From CBDCUF01 sp965222525 (GTDB taxonomy: Bacteria; Pseudomonadota; Alphaproteobacteria; Rickettsiales; UBA8987): a stretch of DNA of 64,000 nucleotides. How positions within the stretch are numbered: position 1 is the first letter of the stretch; each line of letters opens with the position of its first letter. The stretch lies in NCBI GenBank assembly GCA_965222525.1, contig OZ244955.1, forward strand, positions 1,116,001-1,180,000, in the 5' to 3' direction. A program made the position numbers and the translations under genes. The notes under the pieces are model-generated. The model saw only the letters and a program-made list of their open reading frames with translations. It was not told the DNA's origin and searched no databases. This document shows, one piece after another, positions 52,594-61,864 of this stretch.

Positions 52594-54957
52594 TCAATGG
52601 GAACTAACTTTTACGATCTTCCTTTTTGGTGAATTATGTGGAATGGGAGGGGGGGGTAAAGAGGTGGCTGTGATTTCTATTTCCATTACATGGGAGCCGG
52701 TGCCGTCGGGTTTGAGGCCAGCGCCTTTACCAAGATTTATGCTAAGCAGGTTATCCTCGGAAGCTGAGACTTCCAGGGTGGTGTTTTCTGCAGCTTCAGC
52801 ATTTTCAGTAATGCCGGTTCTGGTCTTTACCTTATACTTCCCCGCAGAGGGAACTTGCCATACCATATTACCGTCACCGAATCCGCTTGCCCTGAAGCTG
52901 AATGTATTGCCGTCATGTCTTATATCCCATACTCGCCAGCGCCCTTCCACCAGGTAGGGATATTCGGCCTGTGGCTTTCCTCCGTCCGGCATATAATTTA
53001 TTTTAACTACAGGAGATTCAACTTCCCTGTCGAGATATACATATAAGCTGTTATTATGGTATTGCTGGCCTACAACTCCATCGGATTTACTGAAATCAAC
53101 ACTACGCAGCATCTTCCCGTCATCATCAACCGCATTGTCAAACCGCAATGTCTGCAATCCGCCGCGATTCTCCACCCGCCACTTATTAACCCCCAGCCGG
53201 ATAAATTCAGCCTTATAAAAACCCTCGGCTATATCGGCATAATGACTGGCAGTAACCGGTGCTATATCCTGCGTGCGGGCATATTCCAGATTCTCCAGCA
53301 ATGCAGAAAGACTGGCCTGTTTTTCGGCGGAATATATATGGTAATACACGTTAAACGGCTTCAGGCGCAGCGGTGATTCGGTATTGTCCACCGTATGTTT
53401 TAGATATTTAAACCCGTAATATCTGCCGCTCCATAAATCGGTATAGGTGTTCTCATTACTGGATGAAGCATATATCTGCCGTGCGTCACCCACCTTGCGT
53501 CCTATCGGCGGCACCCATGCCACCGACGGATAATCGGGGTCAAACCGGCTGTCACCACCATTGATATTCTTCACCCCGGCATCATATGTCAACTCCACGG
53601 CTTTCTCAAACGGGGTGGTATTTCCCGACCAGGTGACTATCTCCACCCGCTTGTATGCCGGTATAAATTCCTCTATTTTTCTGATCGATCCGGTAATTTC
53701 CTTTTCTATATCAAAGGCTTCATTGGCAAATGCCCTTGGAGTCAGGTAATTATGGTGCAGATGCGTCCCCTCAGTTTCCTTTTTCGCCTGTTCCCGTACA
53801 GTCCAGCCGCCAAACGGGTATAAATGCAGGTAAGGCACCTCTTTTTCAATATTTCCATCGGCAAAGAAATCCCAGTCCAGCGGGTGACTGTAAGTATGTG
53901 AGCCGACCTCCACCTGCGGTAGTGCCAGCAACTTTATGGCTACACGCTGACTTTCATCACTCCCCGCCCAGCCTGTATCAAGATCAGCGGCGATAGGCGT
54001 AACCGTAATCGGCAAATCGGGATATGGCTCGATTACATCGCTCATAACCACCTCGGAACTAAGCACCCTGCGGCCACGATATTTCTCCATCTGCACCACA
54101 TTATTCCACCCGTCCCCGTCGATATGGCTGTAATATATCCGGCGTCCGGCGATAGTTGTTACATCCGGCTTGGGCAGGTTATCGCTGGCAAAGGCGATAC
54201 GGAAAAACTCGAACGGATTGATATGCCACTGGCGGAAATCCTCATCCCTGTCATAATTGATATAAAGCGCATAATTCTCGGCGATATAGCCGCCATTCGG
54301 GTTGGTTATAACCAGGTGTTTCTCCGATTCCGTACCCTTTTTGCGGGCGGACAGATGGGCAACCGTCAAACCCGAATTGTCACTTATGCTAACCGCCTGG
54401 AATGCCGGAATAAACCCGTCGATTTTACGTTCATAATCGATAAGCGCAGGGTTTTTATGAGTAAATTCAATGTCATAGGTTGGGCTGACCCATATCCCGT
54501 CATCACGAAACCCCAGCCTCGCCAGGAAATTATTCATCTTCTCATGCGAGGTCGGGTTACCGTTTTTATCGGCGGTAAAACCGCAATTGCCGACAATCAC
54601 AAACTTCTTGCCAGAATCTATAACCTTCCCCGCCCATTCCAGATATTCATACGGATGATGCATCCTTGCTCCCGGCGTAAACCAGGTGATAACCCCCCGA
54701 ACGTCATGGCGTCCGGCAATATCCGGCAGATCATCATGCGCAATATCGTGATATTCCAGACTCAGCCCCAAATGATTAAGCGGCATCTCGGCGAATTTAT
54801 GCAATGCGGTTTCCCTGATGAACTGACTCTCCTCACTGTCATACAGGGCAATTACCGTACGGGGCACGAGATTTTTATCTTTATTATTTTCCTCTGTCCT
54901 GACAGTACACGGCAACAGGAATATAAGAAAAAGCAGGATTGCATATATTCTGTTCAT
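52594..54957 (-). CDS. PelA-like polysaccharide deacetylase-family exported protein
   Basis: 787 residues; ATG 54957 starts a signal peptide (IYAILLFLIFLLPCTVRT). The frame extends to 55098 but that part is heptamer tract and the end of the epimerase. After an N-terminal domain (SGKKFVIVGNCGF; HLSARKKG), the segment RRIYYSHIDGDGWNNVVQME, then ADLDTGW and VEVGSHTYSHPLDWDFF (H-x3-H metal site) resembles the deacetylase part of PelA and NodB-type enzymes. Likely modifies a cell-surface polysaccharide in the periplasm. Follows the epimerase closely and is probably its partner. Family assignment inferred from short motifs. Confidence 0.75.
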   Translation of the reverse strand: MNRIYAILLFLIFLLPCTVRTEENNKDKNLVPRTVIALYDSEESQFIRETALHKFAEMPLNHLGLSLEYHDIAHDDLPDIAGRHDVRGVITWFTPGARMHHPYEYLEWAGKVIDSGKKFVIVGNCGFTADKNGNPTSHEKMNNFLARLGFRDDGIWVSPTYDIEFTHKNPALIDYERKIDGFIPAFQAVSISDNSGLTVAHLSARKKGTESEKHLVITNPNGGYIAENYALYINYDRDEDFRQWHINPFEFFRIAFASDNLPKPDVTTIAGRRIYYSHIDGDGWNNVVQMEKYRGRRVLSSEVVMSDVIEPYPDLPITVTPIAADLDTGWAGSDESQRVAIKLLALPQVEVGSHTYSHPLDWDFFADGNIEKEVPYLHLYPFGGWTVREQAKKETEGTHLHHNYLTPRAFANEAFDIEKEITGSIRKIEEFIPAYKRVEIVTWSGNTTPFEKAVELTYDAGVKNINGGDSRFDPDYPSVAWVPPIGRKVGDARQIYASSSNENTYTDLWSGRYYGFKYLKHTVDNTESPLRLKPFNVYYHIYSAEKQASLSALLENLEYARTQDIAPVTASHYADIAEGFYKAEFIRLGVNKWRVENRGGLQTLRFDNAVDDDGKMLRSVDFSKSDGVVGQQYHNNSLYVYLDREVESPVVKINYMPDGGKPQAEYPYLVEGRWRVWDIRHDGNTFSFRASGFGDGNMVWQVPSAGKYKVKTRTGITENAEAAENTTLEVSASEDNLLSINLGKGAGLKPDGTGSHVMEIEITATSLPPPPIPHNSPKRKIVKVSSH

Positions 54958-54964
54958 AGAGAAA

Positions 54965-54999
54965 TACTGATAACTGGTAACTGACAACTGATAACTGTC
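54965..54999. repeat. Heptamer tract between epimerase and PelA-like gene
   Basis: TACTGAT, AACTGGT, AACTGAC, AACTGAT, AACTGTC; reaches the epimerase stop. Confidence 0.85.
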
Positions 55000-56014
55000 A
55001 CGCACTTGCCCGCTGCGGGATTTCTTCCATATCATCAATCTCCGCATCAAGACTGGCGATTGCCTGTGCGGCGAGGTCGGGAGTGAATATATCCGCAACC
55101 GGCTTGCCTATCATCAGCGCCAGCCCCTCTATAAGGCCGGTATTCGCCCGCACTCCCAGCATATTATAAGCCTTCTCCGGATTGCCCAGCGAAAGCCTGA
55201 TATCCCCCTTCCGTGCCTCGGCATATTCCTTCAGCACATTCCAGCCATATATCGACTCGATAAACCCGATAAGGCTGTTTACCGTAGTTGCATTGCCGGT
55301 GCAGGCATTCATAACATCATAGCCCTGCCAGAAAAACAGCCTGTCCATTGCTGCCCTGAATATCTGTACAATATCGCCGACATAAATGAAATCCCGCCGC
55401 TGCTCGCCATCTCCGAATATCGTTATCGGCAGTTTGCCCGCAATACGGTTAACAAATATCGAAATTACCCCCGAATAGGGCGAATGCGGGTCCTGCCGCG
55501 GTCCGTATACATTAAACGGACGAATGCCGATATTGGGAATCCGGTGCACTAGCCACGCTACCTTGCCATGCAGCTCACAACCCAGCTTGTCGGCACCGTA
55601 AGCAGTAAGCGGAGCAGTGGAACTCTGCTCGGACAGCGGAATCGCGGGATTGTCACCATATACAGCCGCCGAGGAAGTATATACAACAGGAATATTCCTT
55701 TGGGATGCAGCCTGAAATATATTAACCGTTGCGGTGATATTAACACTATGGGTTTTCGTCCATTCCAGGCGGGACTTCTCCACCGATGCTACTGCCGCAA
55801 GATGAAAGCAGCCGTCAATATCCCGCATAGCCTCTTCCACCGCCGAATAATTGGTGGCATCCTCTATTATAACCCTGGCCCTGGAAGGTGCATTTTCAAT
55901 ATGCCCGGTCGATAAATTGTCAAGAATAACAACATCATGTCCGTCTTCTACTAAGGAATATGCCAGATGAGAGCCAATAAACCCGCATCCCCCGGTAACT
56001 AGGTACTTTGCCAT
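54998..56014 (-). CDS. NAD-dependent sugar epimerase/dehydratase
   Basis: 338 residues, extended SDR. NAD fold YLVTGGCGFIGSHLAYSLVE, the catalytic YGADK (YxxxK) with the upstream Ser in TSSAAVYG, and the FNVYGPRQDPHSPYSGV substrate loop. Resembles UDP-glucose/UDP-GlcNAc 4-epimerases and supplies a nucleotide sugar for surface glycans. AAGGAT precedes the ATG. Confidence 0.93.
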   Translation of the reverse strand: MAKYLVTGGCGFIGSHLAYSLVEDGHDVVILDNLSTGHIENAPSRARVIIEDATNYSAVEEAMRDIDGCFHLAAVASVEKSRLEWTKTHSVNITATVNIFQAASQRNIPVVYTSSAAVYGDNPAIPLSEQSSTAPLTAYGADKLGCELHGKVAWLVHRIPNIGIRPFNVYGPRQDPHSPYSGVISIFVNRIAGKLPITIFGDGEQRRDFIYVGDIVQIFRAAMDRLFFWQGYDVMNACTGNATTVNSLIGFIESIYGWNVLKEYAEARKGDIRLSLGNPEKAYNMLGVRANTGLIEGLALMIGKPVADIFTPDLAAQAIASLDAEIDDMEEIPQRASA

Positions 56015-56323
56015 AAAAACTAATCCTTTTTAACCCAAGTTAATGTAAATAAATAATTTGGCTCCCTGAAAGCAAGATAAAAGTAAAAATTTCTGTCTTC
56101 AACCGAAAAAATTTAGCATTTTGTTAAAATTATTTGCAGTGTCTTTATAGCAACATATGCTGGATATCCAGCCATTTGACTTATATATGTAGTTATGTTA
56201 GTATTTTCTTAACTTTTTTGTGGTATAATTAGAGATTGCAGGTTTAAGGTTATAGGTTGCAGCTAATGGCTAGAATGACAAACCACTAGAACTCCGGATT
56301 CCATTTGCTAACACTAAAAAATT
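56015..56323. other. Noncoding gap with promoter-like box and heptamers
   Basis: No gene seen. TATAAT at 56224-56229 in the context GTGGTATAAT (same context as the SprA promoter) has no good -35. A heptamer tract follows. Confidence 0.5.
56238..56272. repeat. Heptamer tract
   Basis: GCAGGTT, TAAGGTT, ATAGGTT, GCAGCTA, ATGGCTA. Confidence 0.7.
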
Positions 56324-56608
56324 ATGAAACTAGTCATCACATTAACGATTACAATATGTGTATTTGTTCCTCTCGGGACACGTGCAGAAGGGTTGGCCGG
56401 CAGCATGCTGGTGGAAATGCCTCCTGCCGAGCCGGTTGATATGTTGATGGATTTGCCGGAGAAACTGCCTGAAAGTACTTCCGATACGCCGCAAATTATG
56501 CCGTATATCACACCTCCAACCGCTTCCCGTGACCGTTTCGGATTCCCCGCCGAACTGCATATACTACCTGTGAAGCCTATCCCGCCTTCCAATTCGGACG
56601 TTTCCTAG
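56324..56608 (+). CDS. Small exported Pro/Met-rich protein
   Basis: 94 residues. A signal peptide (LVITLTITICVFVPLGTRA) and a Pro/Met/Leu-rich mature part (VEMPPAEPVDMLMDLPEKLP). Probably periplasmic; no family recognised. Confidence 0.6.
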   Translation: MKLVITLTITICVFVPLGTRAEGLAGSMLVEMPPAEPVDMLMDLPEKLPESTSDTPQIMPYITPPTASRDRFGFPAELHILPVKPIPPSNSDVS

Positions 56609-56675
56609 AGGGTTTCTTAAATAACTGTCAATTCTGTCTGGTATTCTATCGCTCATCATCTATAATCTGCTATAA

Positions 56676-57506
56676 ATGCAAGAGAGCAGGAAAATACTTC
56701 TGGTTGGATGTGGTAAAATGGGAGGGGCTATACTTGATGGCTGGTCTAACCATCCTGACATGAATGCGGAAGTGTATATCATTGATCCGCATGCACAAAG
56801 TGCTGCCGGGAAAAATACAACACTGCTTGAAAATATTGAAGAACTGCCTGAAAGCTTCCAGCCGGATGTAATTTTTTTGGCCGTAAAGCCACAGATAATG
56901 GATACGGTCCTGCCTTCATATAAAAAGTTTGAAAACGCACTTTATATATCAATAGCAGCCGGTAAAACACTTGAATATCTTGAAAATATACTGGGTAATG
57001 GTAAATCTGTAATACGTGCCATGCCTAATCTGCCCGCCGCAGTAGCGGCTGGTGCGACTGTATTTGTTGCAAACAGGAATATATCCGCAGAGCAGAAACG
57101 GGTAGCTATAGAGCTGCTGGTTCCTGTAGGGTTGTTGAGAGAGCTGGAGGATGAAAGTCTGATGGATGCGGTAACGGCGGTCTCCGGTAGCGGCCCGGCT
57201 TATGTATTTTATTTTATCGAGTCACTGGCCAGAGCCGGGGAAGAGGCTGGCCTCCCGACAGAACTGGCAGAAGAGCTGGCTTTCCAGACAGTATGGGGTA
57301 CCCCGCTACTTGCCAATGAAGAAGGGAATCCTAATGAAAGAGTGACCATAGAGAATTTGGCTAAATTACGGAAAAACGTAACCAGCCCTGGCGGCACTAC
57401 CGAGGCGGCCCTAAAGATATTAATGGATGAAAAGTCCGGCCTGTATCCCTTGCTGTCAAAAGCCATAACCGCAGCAGCAAAAAGGTCAGAAGAGTTGCGT
57501 GAATAA
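56676..57506 (+). CDS. proC: Pyrroline-5-carboxylate reductase
   Basis: 276 residues. Reduces P5C to proline. The Rossmann start KILLVGCGKMGGAILDGW, VIRAMPNLPAAVAAGATV, the signature AVSGSGPAYVFYFIESL and the end RKNVTSPGGTTEAALKIL are canonical. Followed by a phasin gene, an arrangement also seen in related bacteria. Confidence 0.96.
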   Translation: MQESRKILLVGCGKMGGAILDGWSNHPDMNAEVYIIDPHAQSAAGKNTTLLENIEELPESFQPDVIFLAVKPQIMDTVLPSYKKFENALYISIAAGKTLEYLENILGNGKSVIRAMPNLPAAVAAGATVFVANRNISAEQKRVAIELLVPVGLLRELEDESLMDAVTAVSGSGPAYVFYFIESLARAGEEAGLPTELAEELAFQTVWGTPLLANEEGNPNERVTIENLAKLRKNVTSPGGTTEAALKILMDEKSGLYPLLSKAITAAAKRSEELRE

Positions 57507-57620
57507 TTTGATTGTGCGATGCACAAAGCTTATTGACAAGTGCAAATAAATAAATTACATATGCTCGACAACAGGGTAGGTTTTACCAATTGTTCAATTT
57601 AACCTAGGAGAATAAAAATT

Positions 57621-58103
57621 ATGGCGCAAAATCCTTTTGCAGATACATGGAAATCATGGAACAGCCAGCTTTCCGCTTTTGACCTTAATGAGGCAATAGC
57701 CGCAGGGCGTAAGAATTTTGAGGCAGTTACCGCTGCTAATCAGGTAATTGCTGAAGGCTTTCAGGCAGCAGCACAACGTCAGCTTGAAATCGCACAGGCT
57801 AACGCTGAAAATACGCTGGAGCTATTTAAGCAGGTGGCCTCTTCAAAAGATCCAAAAGAAGCAGCAGCAAAACAGGCTGATTTTGCCAAGAGTGCTATAG
57901 AAAAGTCTATAGAGGATTCACGTGAGCTGTTTGAAATTGCTTCCAAATCCAATAGCAGGGCTGCGGAAATCCTGAGCAAGCAGGCAAATGAATGTATGAA
58001 AGAGTGCAGCAAGGCTGCTTCTTCTGCTGCATCAGCAGTGAAGTCGGCAACCAAGTCTGCAGCCAAATCAGCAAGCAAGCCGTCAGGTAAAAAAGCTGCT
58101 TGA
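57621..58103 (+). CDS. Phasin-family protein
   Basis: 160 residues of amphipathic helix (AAIAAGRKNFEAVTAANQVI-like start, LEIAQANAENTLELFKQVAS) with an Ala/Lys/Ser-rich tail. Phasins coat polyhydroxyalkanoate granules. In PHA-less bacteria they may serve otherwise; no pha gene is in the window. Preceded by CTAGGAG. Confidence 0.88.
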   Translation: MAQNPFADTWKSWNSQLSAFDLNEAIAAGRKNFEAVTAANQVIAEGFQAAAQRQLEIAQANAENTLELFKQVASSKDPKEAAAKQADFAKSAIEKSIEDSRELFEIASKSNSRAAEILSKQANECMKECSKAASSAASAVKSATKSAAKSASKPSGKKAA

Positions 58104-58145
58104 TTGGGTTGAAGCAGAAAATCCTTTTTTTGTGTAGGGTAATTT

Positions 58146-59579
58146 TTAGGCAGCCTCGCCAGATTCTTCCAAGCCATATTCCTGAATCTTGCGGTAGAGG
58201 GTGGAGCGGCCGATGCCTAGATGGCGGGCTACGGTTGATATTTTCCATTCATAGAATTTCAGCGCAGAGCTTATCGCTTCCTGTTCTATCTCTGATAGAG
58301 GGCGAAATTCCCTGTCATCCATCATTTCTATAACATAATCACCACCCGGCTGCCTGACATGAACCGGCTGCCTGTGGCTGTTGGCATATGAGTCAACTGC
58401 CGCAATAATATGGGTGAAGTCATCCGTCCCCAGTATCTCGCTATCGCACAGCACCACTGCACGATATACTGCATTGCGCAACTGCCTTACATTGCCCGGC
58501 CATGAATATGAACGCAGCAATTTCTTCGCCTCCTGACTAATACCGCTGATTTTACGATTCTCCTCGGCAGCTATGTGGTCGATAAAATATTCAGCCAGAG
58601 CTTCTATATCTTCAACCCGTTCACGCAAGGAGGGTACTGTCATCGGGAATACGTTGAGCCGGTAATATAAGTCCTCCCGGAAATTACCCTCCGCAACCGC
58701 TTCCTCAAGATCACGGTGGGTAGCGGAAATCAGCCTCACATCAATACTGACCGGCTTGCCGGAACCTACCGGCTCTACTTCCCCTTCCTGTATCGCACGC
58801 AGCAATTTAACCTGCACATCGAGCGATAATTCACCAACCTCATCAAGGAACAATGTACCGCCATCTGCCTCACGGAACTTGCCGATAGTCTTCTCCAGCG
58901 CACCGGTGAAGGCTCCCTTTTCATGGCCGAACAATACGCTCTCTACCAGATTCTCCGGAATTGCACCGCAATTAACCGGAATAAAGGGTTTGCCGGAACG
59001 TTTGCTCTCACCATGTATGGCACGGGCAAACAGCTCCTTGCCAACACCGCTCTCACCCTTGATAAGCACGGTTATATTGGATTTGGCCGCCCGCTCGGCC
59101 ACCATCTTTGCCTGCCTGATTTCCTCGCTTGCACCGGTTATATCGGAGAACCTGGCCTGGCCAGAAGTTACCCGCTTGAGCCTGTCAACCTCCTCTTCAA
59201 GACTATGCATCCTGAGTACATTTTCTATGGAAACCTTGAGCCGCTCCGGCCCGTCCTGCTTCTCAACGAAATCTGCTGCCCCCTCCTTCAGTGCCTCAAC
59301 AGAACGCTTCACATCACCATGGGCGGTATATATAATAACCGGCAAGTCAGGGCGTAACGGTTTTATCGCTCGCAAAACCTCCATACCGTCTATTTCCGGC
59401 ATGGAAAGGTCAAGCAATACCAGGTCAATAAATGTGCCTTTGGTTGATTTCAGTAACTCTATGGCATCCAGCCCGCTGGTAAGCGTGGTGACATCATATA
59501 GCGGCATCTGCCTGATGGAAAGCTCCGCAGAACGGCACTGCAGAGGGTCATTATCAACGACAAGGACATGGTGGGACAT
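58146..59579 (-). CDS. Sigma54-dependent NtrC-type response regulator
   Basis: 477 residues from ATG 59579. A receiver domain (VLVVDNDPLQ; phosphoacceptor Asp in LVLLDLSMPEIDGMEVLR), an AAA+ domain with GESGVGKELFARAIHGE and the sigma54-contact GAFTGA, and a Fis-type HTH (STVARHLGIGRSTLYRKIQE). Activates sigma54 promoters when phosphorylated. The histidine kinase is not adjacent. Convergent with the phasin gene. Confidence 0.95.
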   Translation of the reverse strand: MSHHVLVVDNDPLQCRSAELSIRQMPLYDVTTLTSGLDAIELLKSTKGTFIDLVLLDLSMPEIDGMEVLRAIKPLRPDLPVIIYTAHGDVKRSVEALKEGAADFVEKQDGPERLKVSIENVLRMHSLEEEVDRLKRVTSGQARFSDITGASEEIRQAKMVAERAAKSNITVLIKGESGVGKELFARAIHGESKRSGKPFIPVNCGAIPENLVESVLFGHEKGAFTGALEKTIGKFREADGGTLFLDEVGELSLDVQVKLLRAIQEGEVEPVGSGKPVSIDVRLISATHRDLEEAVAEGNFREDLYYRLNVFPMTVPSLRERVEDIEALAEYFIDHIAAEENRKISGISQEAKKLLRSYSWPGNVRQLRNAVYRAVVLCDSEILGTDDFTHIIAAVDSYANSHRQPVHVRQPGGDYVIEMMDDREFRPLSEIEQEAISSALKFYEWKISTVARHLGIGRSTLYRKIQEYGLEESGEAA

Positions 59580-59900
59580 GATAAAGTCAGGGTTATTTAT
59601 CAATAGATCAATACAACTGACAGTTACAAATACCCTATGATTATGCCTGTAGTCCAGCAAAAATTGACTAAAAGGTTAAAATTGTATATAATCCCCCGCC
59701 ATAAGCGAGTTAACAGGTTACGACTGTGTCTGCCATAGCTTTAGCGACGGCGGATGTGGAATCCAGTTGGAGGATGATGGATGATAGATTATGGATGATG
59801 GAAGGTATGCTATTACCTTTCTAGGTATGCTATTATCTTTCTCTATTATCTATAATCCATCATCTATCATCTGGATTCCAGACTCTAACCACTTAGTAGA
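59580..59900. other. Noncoding gap with inverted heptamer tracts
   Basis: No gene seen. Two heptamer tracts (59772-59806 and 59848-59875) are mutual reverse complements and can form a long hairpin; between them TAGGTATGCTATTA-CTTTCT is duplicated. Confidence 0.7.
59772..59875. repeat. Inverted heptamer pair forming a hairpin
   Basis: GGATGAT, GGATGAT, AGATTAT, GGATGAT at the left; ATCTATA, ATCCATC, ATCTATC, ATCTGGA at the right, in inverted relation. Confidence 0.8.
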
Positions 59901-60365
59901 ATGAATACACAGATATACGATAATCTTGTACAGTTGGGTGGGAGGACACCCCTTCCCGAGTCCCCTGATGATGCGGTTATAGAAAAAGTGGTCAATCCGC
60001 ACAGGGGCAAACAATATGTTATCCGTTTTACTTGTCCGGAATTTACCTCGATTTGTCCCGTAACGGGACAGCCTGATTTCGCCCATCTGGTAATTGATTA
60101 CATCCCGCAGGATTATATAGTGGAAAGCAAGTCACTGAAATTATACCTTGGGGCGTTCCGTAATCATGCGGCATTCCACGAGGCCTGTACTGTCGATATA
60201 GCGGGCAGGTTGATAGATGAGCTATCCCCGCTATGGCTGCGTATCGGCGGGTACTGGTATCCGAGGGGCGGTATACCGATAGATATTTTCTTCCAGAGCG
60301 GAGCGCCTCCGGAAAATTTATGGTTGCCCGAACAGAATATATCGCCATATAAGGGCAGGGGGTAG
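59901..60365 (+). CDS. queF: NADPH-dependent 7-cyano-7-deazaguanine reductase
   Basis: 154 residues, short (unimodular) QueF. Reduces preQ0 to preQ1. The catalytic Cys in FTSICPVTGQPDFAHLVI, the E-S-K-S-L-K-LYL segment and the N-H-x-x-FHE motif (FRNHAAFHEACT) are present. Pairs functionally with queC at the window end. Confidence 0.96.
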   Translation: MNTQIYDNLVQLGGRTPLPESPDDAVIEKVVNPHRGKQYVIRFTCPEFTSICPVTGQPDFAHLVIDYIPQDYIVESKSLKLYLGAFRNHAAFHEACTVDIAGRLIDELSPLWLRIGGYWYPRGGIPIDIFFQSGAPPENLWLPEQNISPYKGRG

Positions 60366-60370
60366 TTCCG

Positions 60371-61027
60371 ATGAAAAATTTTATCGCCATAGCCATTATA
60401 GCCGTACTGTTATACCTGGCTTATATTTACGGTGGAGGAGTCAATACCAACCTGCATACTGCAAGGAAGCCCATTGAAAGCAATAATGAGCAGATGAGCC
60501 TGCAGGAAAACTGCGATGCGATGGTTGGCAAGGAATATATGATTACCATCGCCGAGGGTAGCGGAATCAATGAGGAGCTCTTCGAAAAAATGGGAGCCTT
60601 ACGCAATAAATGTATAAACGGCAAGGTAGACCAGAAATTACAGGATGAAATGGTTGCTGCGATAAGGGGCGGGGATTTTGCCAGGGTCAGGGAGATTGTC
60701 AGGAAAGGTGTGAAAGTAAATACCAGTCATGGTGCCGATAGCCAGACATTACTGCAAATAGCTATAATCAACCGACAGCTTGAGATTGCGGAATTATTAC
60801 TTGATAATGGTGCGGAGATAAATGCTGGGGATTTTAACGGCTGGACGGCGCTGCACCATGCTGCCCGGAACAACGACAGGGAAGCTGTACAATTTCTGCT
60901 GGATAACAGTGCCAGCCATTCCATCCGCACCAGGCACGGACAGCTACCTCATGACCTGGCCAGGATAGGCGAGAATGACGAACTTATGGAAATACTGGTG
61001 ATACCCGCGGCCGGTGATAGCAAATAA
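60371..61027 (+). CDS. Ankyrin-repeat protein
   Basis: 218 residues. One N-terminal membrane anchor (FIAIAIIAVLLYLAYIYGGG) and at least three ankyrin repeats at the end (TLLQIAIINRQLEIAELLLD, NGAEINAGDFNGWTALHHAA, NDREAVQFLLDNSA). A protein-interaction module anchored to the inner membrane or exported. Starts six bases behind queF. Ankyrin proteins are frequent in host-associated alphaproteobacteria. Confidence 0.85.
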   Translation: MKNFIAIAIIAVLLYLAYIYGGGVNTNLHTARKPIESNNEQMSLQENCDAMVGKEYMITIAEGSGINEELFEKMGALRNKCINGKVDQKLQDEMVAAIRGGDFARVREIVRKGVKVNTSHGADSQTLLQIAIINRQLEIAELLLDNGAEINAGDFNGWTALHHAARNNDREAVQFLLDNSASHSIRTRHGQLPHDLARIGENDELMEILVIPAAGDSK

Positions 61028-61060
61028 CCAATAGATAACGGCCAATAGCCAAAACCAAAA
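61026..61060. repeat. Heptamer tract over the ankyrin-gene stop
   Basis: AACCAAT, AGATAAC, GGCCAAT, AGCCAAA, ACCAAAA. Confidence 0.75.
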
Positions 61061-61063
61061 TAT

Positions 61064-61774
61064 ATGGCCAATAAACCGATAATAGCAGCGAACTGGAAGA
61101 TGAACGGTACCGTGGAAAGTGCCCGACAGCTTGCTTCTGCTGTAAATCCCTCCGATAAATGCGAGGTGGTGTTATACCCGCCATTTCCCCTGATAAATGA
61201 GGTGGTACAGGCTGCAAACCCCACGATTCACATTGGTGGGCAGGACTGTCATACTGAGGAATCCGGTGCATATACCGGCGATGTAAGTGCCGTGATGCTG
61301 AAGGATATAGGCTGTTCATACGTTATCACCGGTCATTCCGAGCGCAGGCAGTATCATAGTGAAACGGATGAGTTGATATGCAGGAAATCCGCAGCGGCGC
61401 ATAGTGCAGGGTTGAAGGCGATAATCTGCGTTGGTGAGTCGCTGGAACAGCGGGAAGCGGGTGATGCAATCGAGGTGGTGAAAAAACAGATAAGGAGCTC
61501 GGTACCTGAAGCCGCAGATTATAGTAATACGATAATTGCATATGAGCCGGTATGGGCTATCGGCACTGGTAAAACCCCGACCACCGACGAAATAGTAGAA
61601 ATCCATGTAGCTATAATATCCTGTACTAGCGGGCAGTTCCCGGTATTATATGGCGGTTCGGTCAAGGGTGAGAATGCAGTGGAAATACTGGCACTGGACG
61701 GTGTCGGTGGAGTCCTGGTCGGTGGTGCCAGCCTGAAAGCCGATTCGTTTAACCAGATTATCGGGGCGGTGTAA
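61064..61774 (+). CDS. tpiA: Triosephosphate isomerase
   Basis: 236 residues, slightly short for the family. Catalytic Lys in AANWKMN, His in VITGHSERRQ, Glu in AYEPVWAIGTGKT, phosphate loop YGGSVK and VGGASL. The segment between TTDEIVEIHVAI and YGGSVK is about ten residues shorter than in typical enzymes. Classically next to secG; here a reductase gene and a palindrome intervene. Confidence 0.96.
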   Translation: MANKPIIAANWKMNGTVESARQLASAVNPSDKCEVVLYPPFPLINEVVQAANPTIHIGGQDCHTEESGAYTGDVSAVMLKDIGCSYVITGHSERRQYHSETDELICRKSAAAHSAGLKAIICVGESLEQREAGDAIEVVKKQIRSSVPEAADYSNTIIAYEPVWAIGTGKTPTTDEIVEIHVAIISCTSGQFPVLYGGSVKGENAVEILALDGVGGVLVGGASLKADSFNQIIGAV

Positions 61775-61778
61775 TATA

Positions 61779-61855
61779 GTGCTATATGTTGAGTGTGAAG
61801 TACTGTTAGCAAAGTTTTTTGCATTATACTCAACACTTAGCACACAACACTTAGC
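61779..61855. repeat. Inverted heptamer tracts behind tpiA
   Basis: AGTGCTA, TATGTTG, AGTGTGA at the left; ACTCAAC, ACTTAGC, ACACAAC, ACTTAGC at the right in inverted relation. A hairpin behind tpiA. Confidence 0.7.
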
Positions 61856-61864
61856 ACTTTAAAA

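Noticed and set aside
52572..52600. Terminator TTAGGT/ACCTAA behind pgk
   Set aside because: Stem is short and no T-run follows.
54958..55098. N-terminal extension of the PelA-like protein
   Set aside because: Encoded by the heptamer tract and the epimerase end; a proper signal peptide starts at 54957.
3124..61060. CRISPR arrays from the short repeats
   Set aside because: Units are seven bases without spacers, degenerate, and no cas genes are present.
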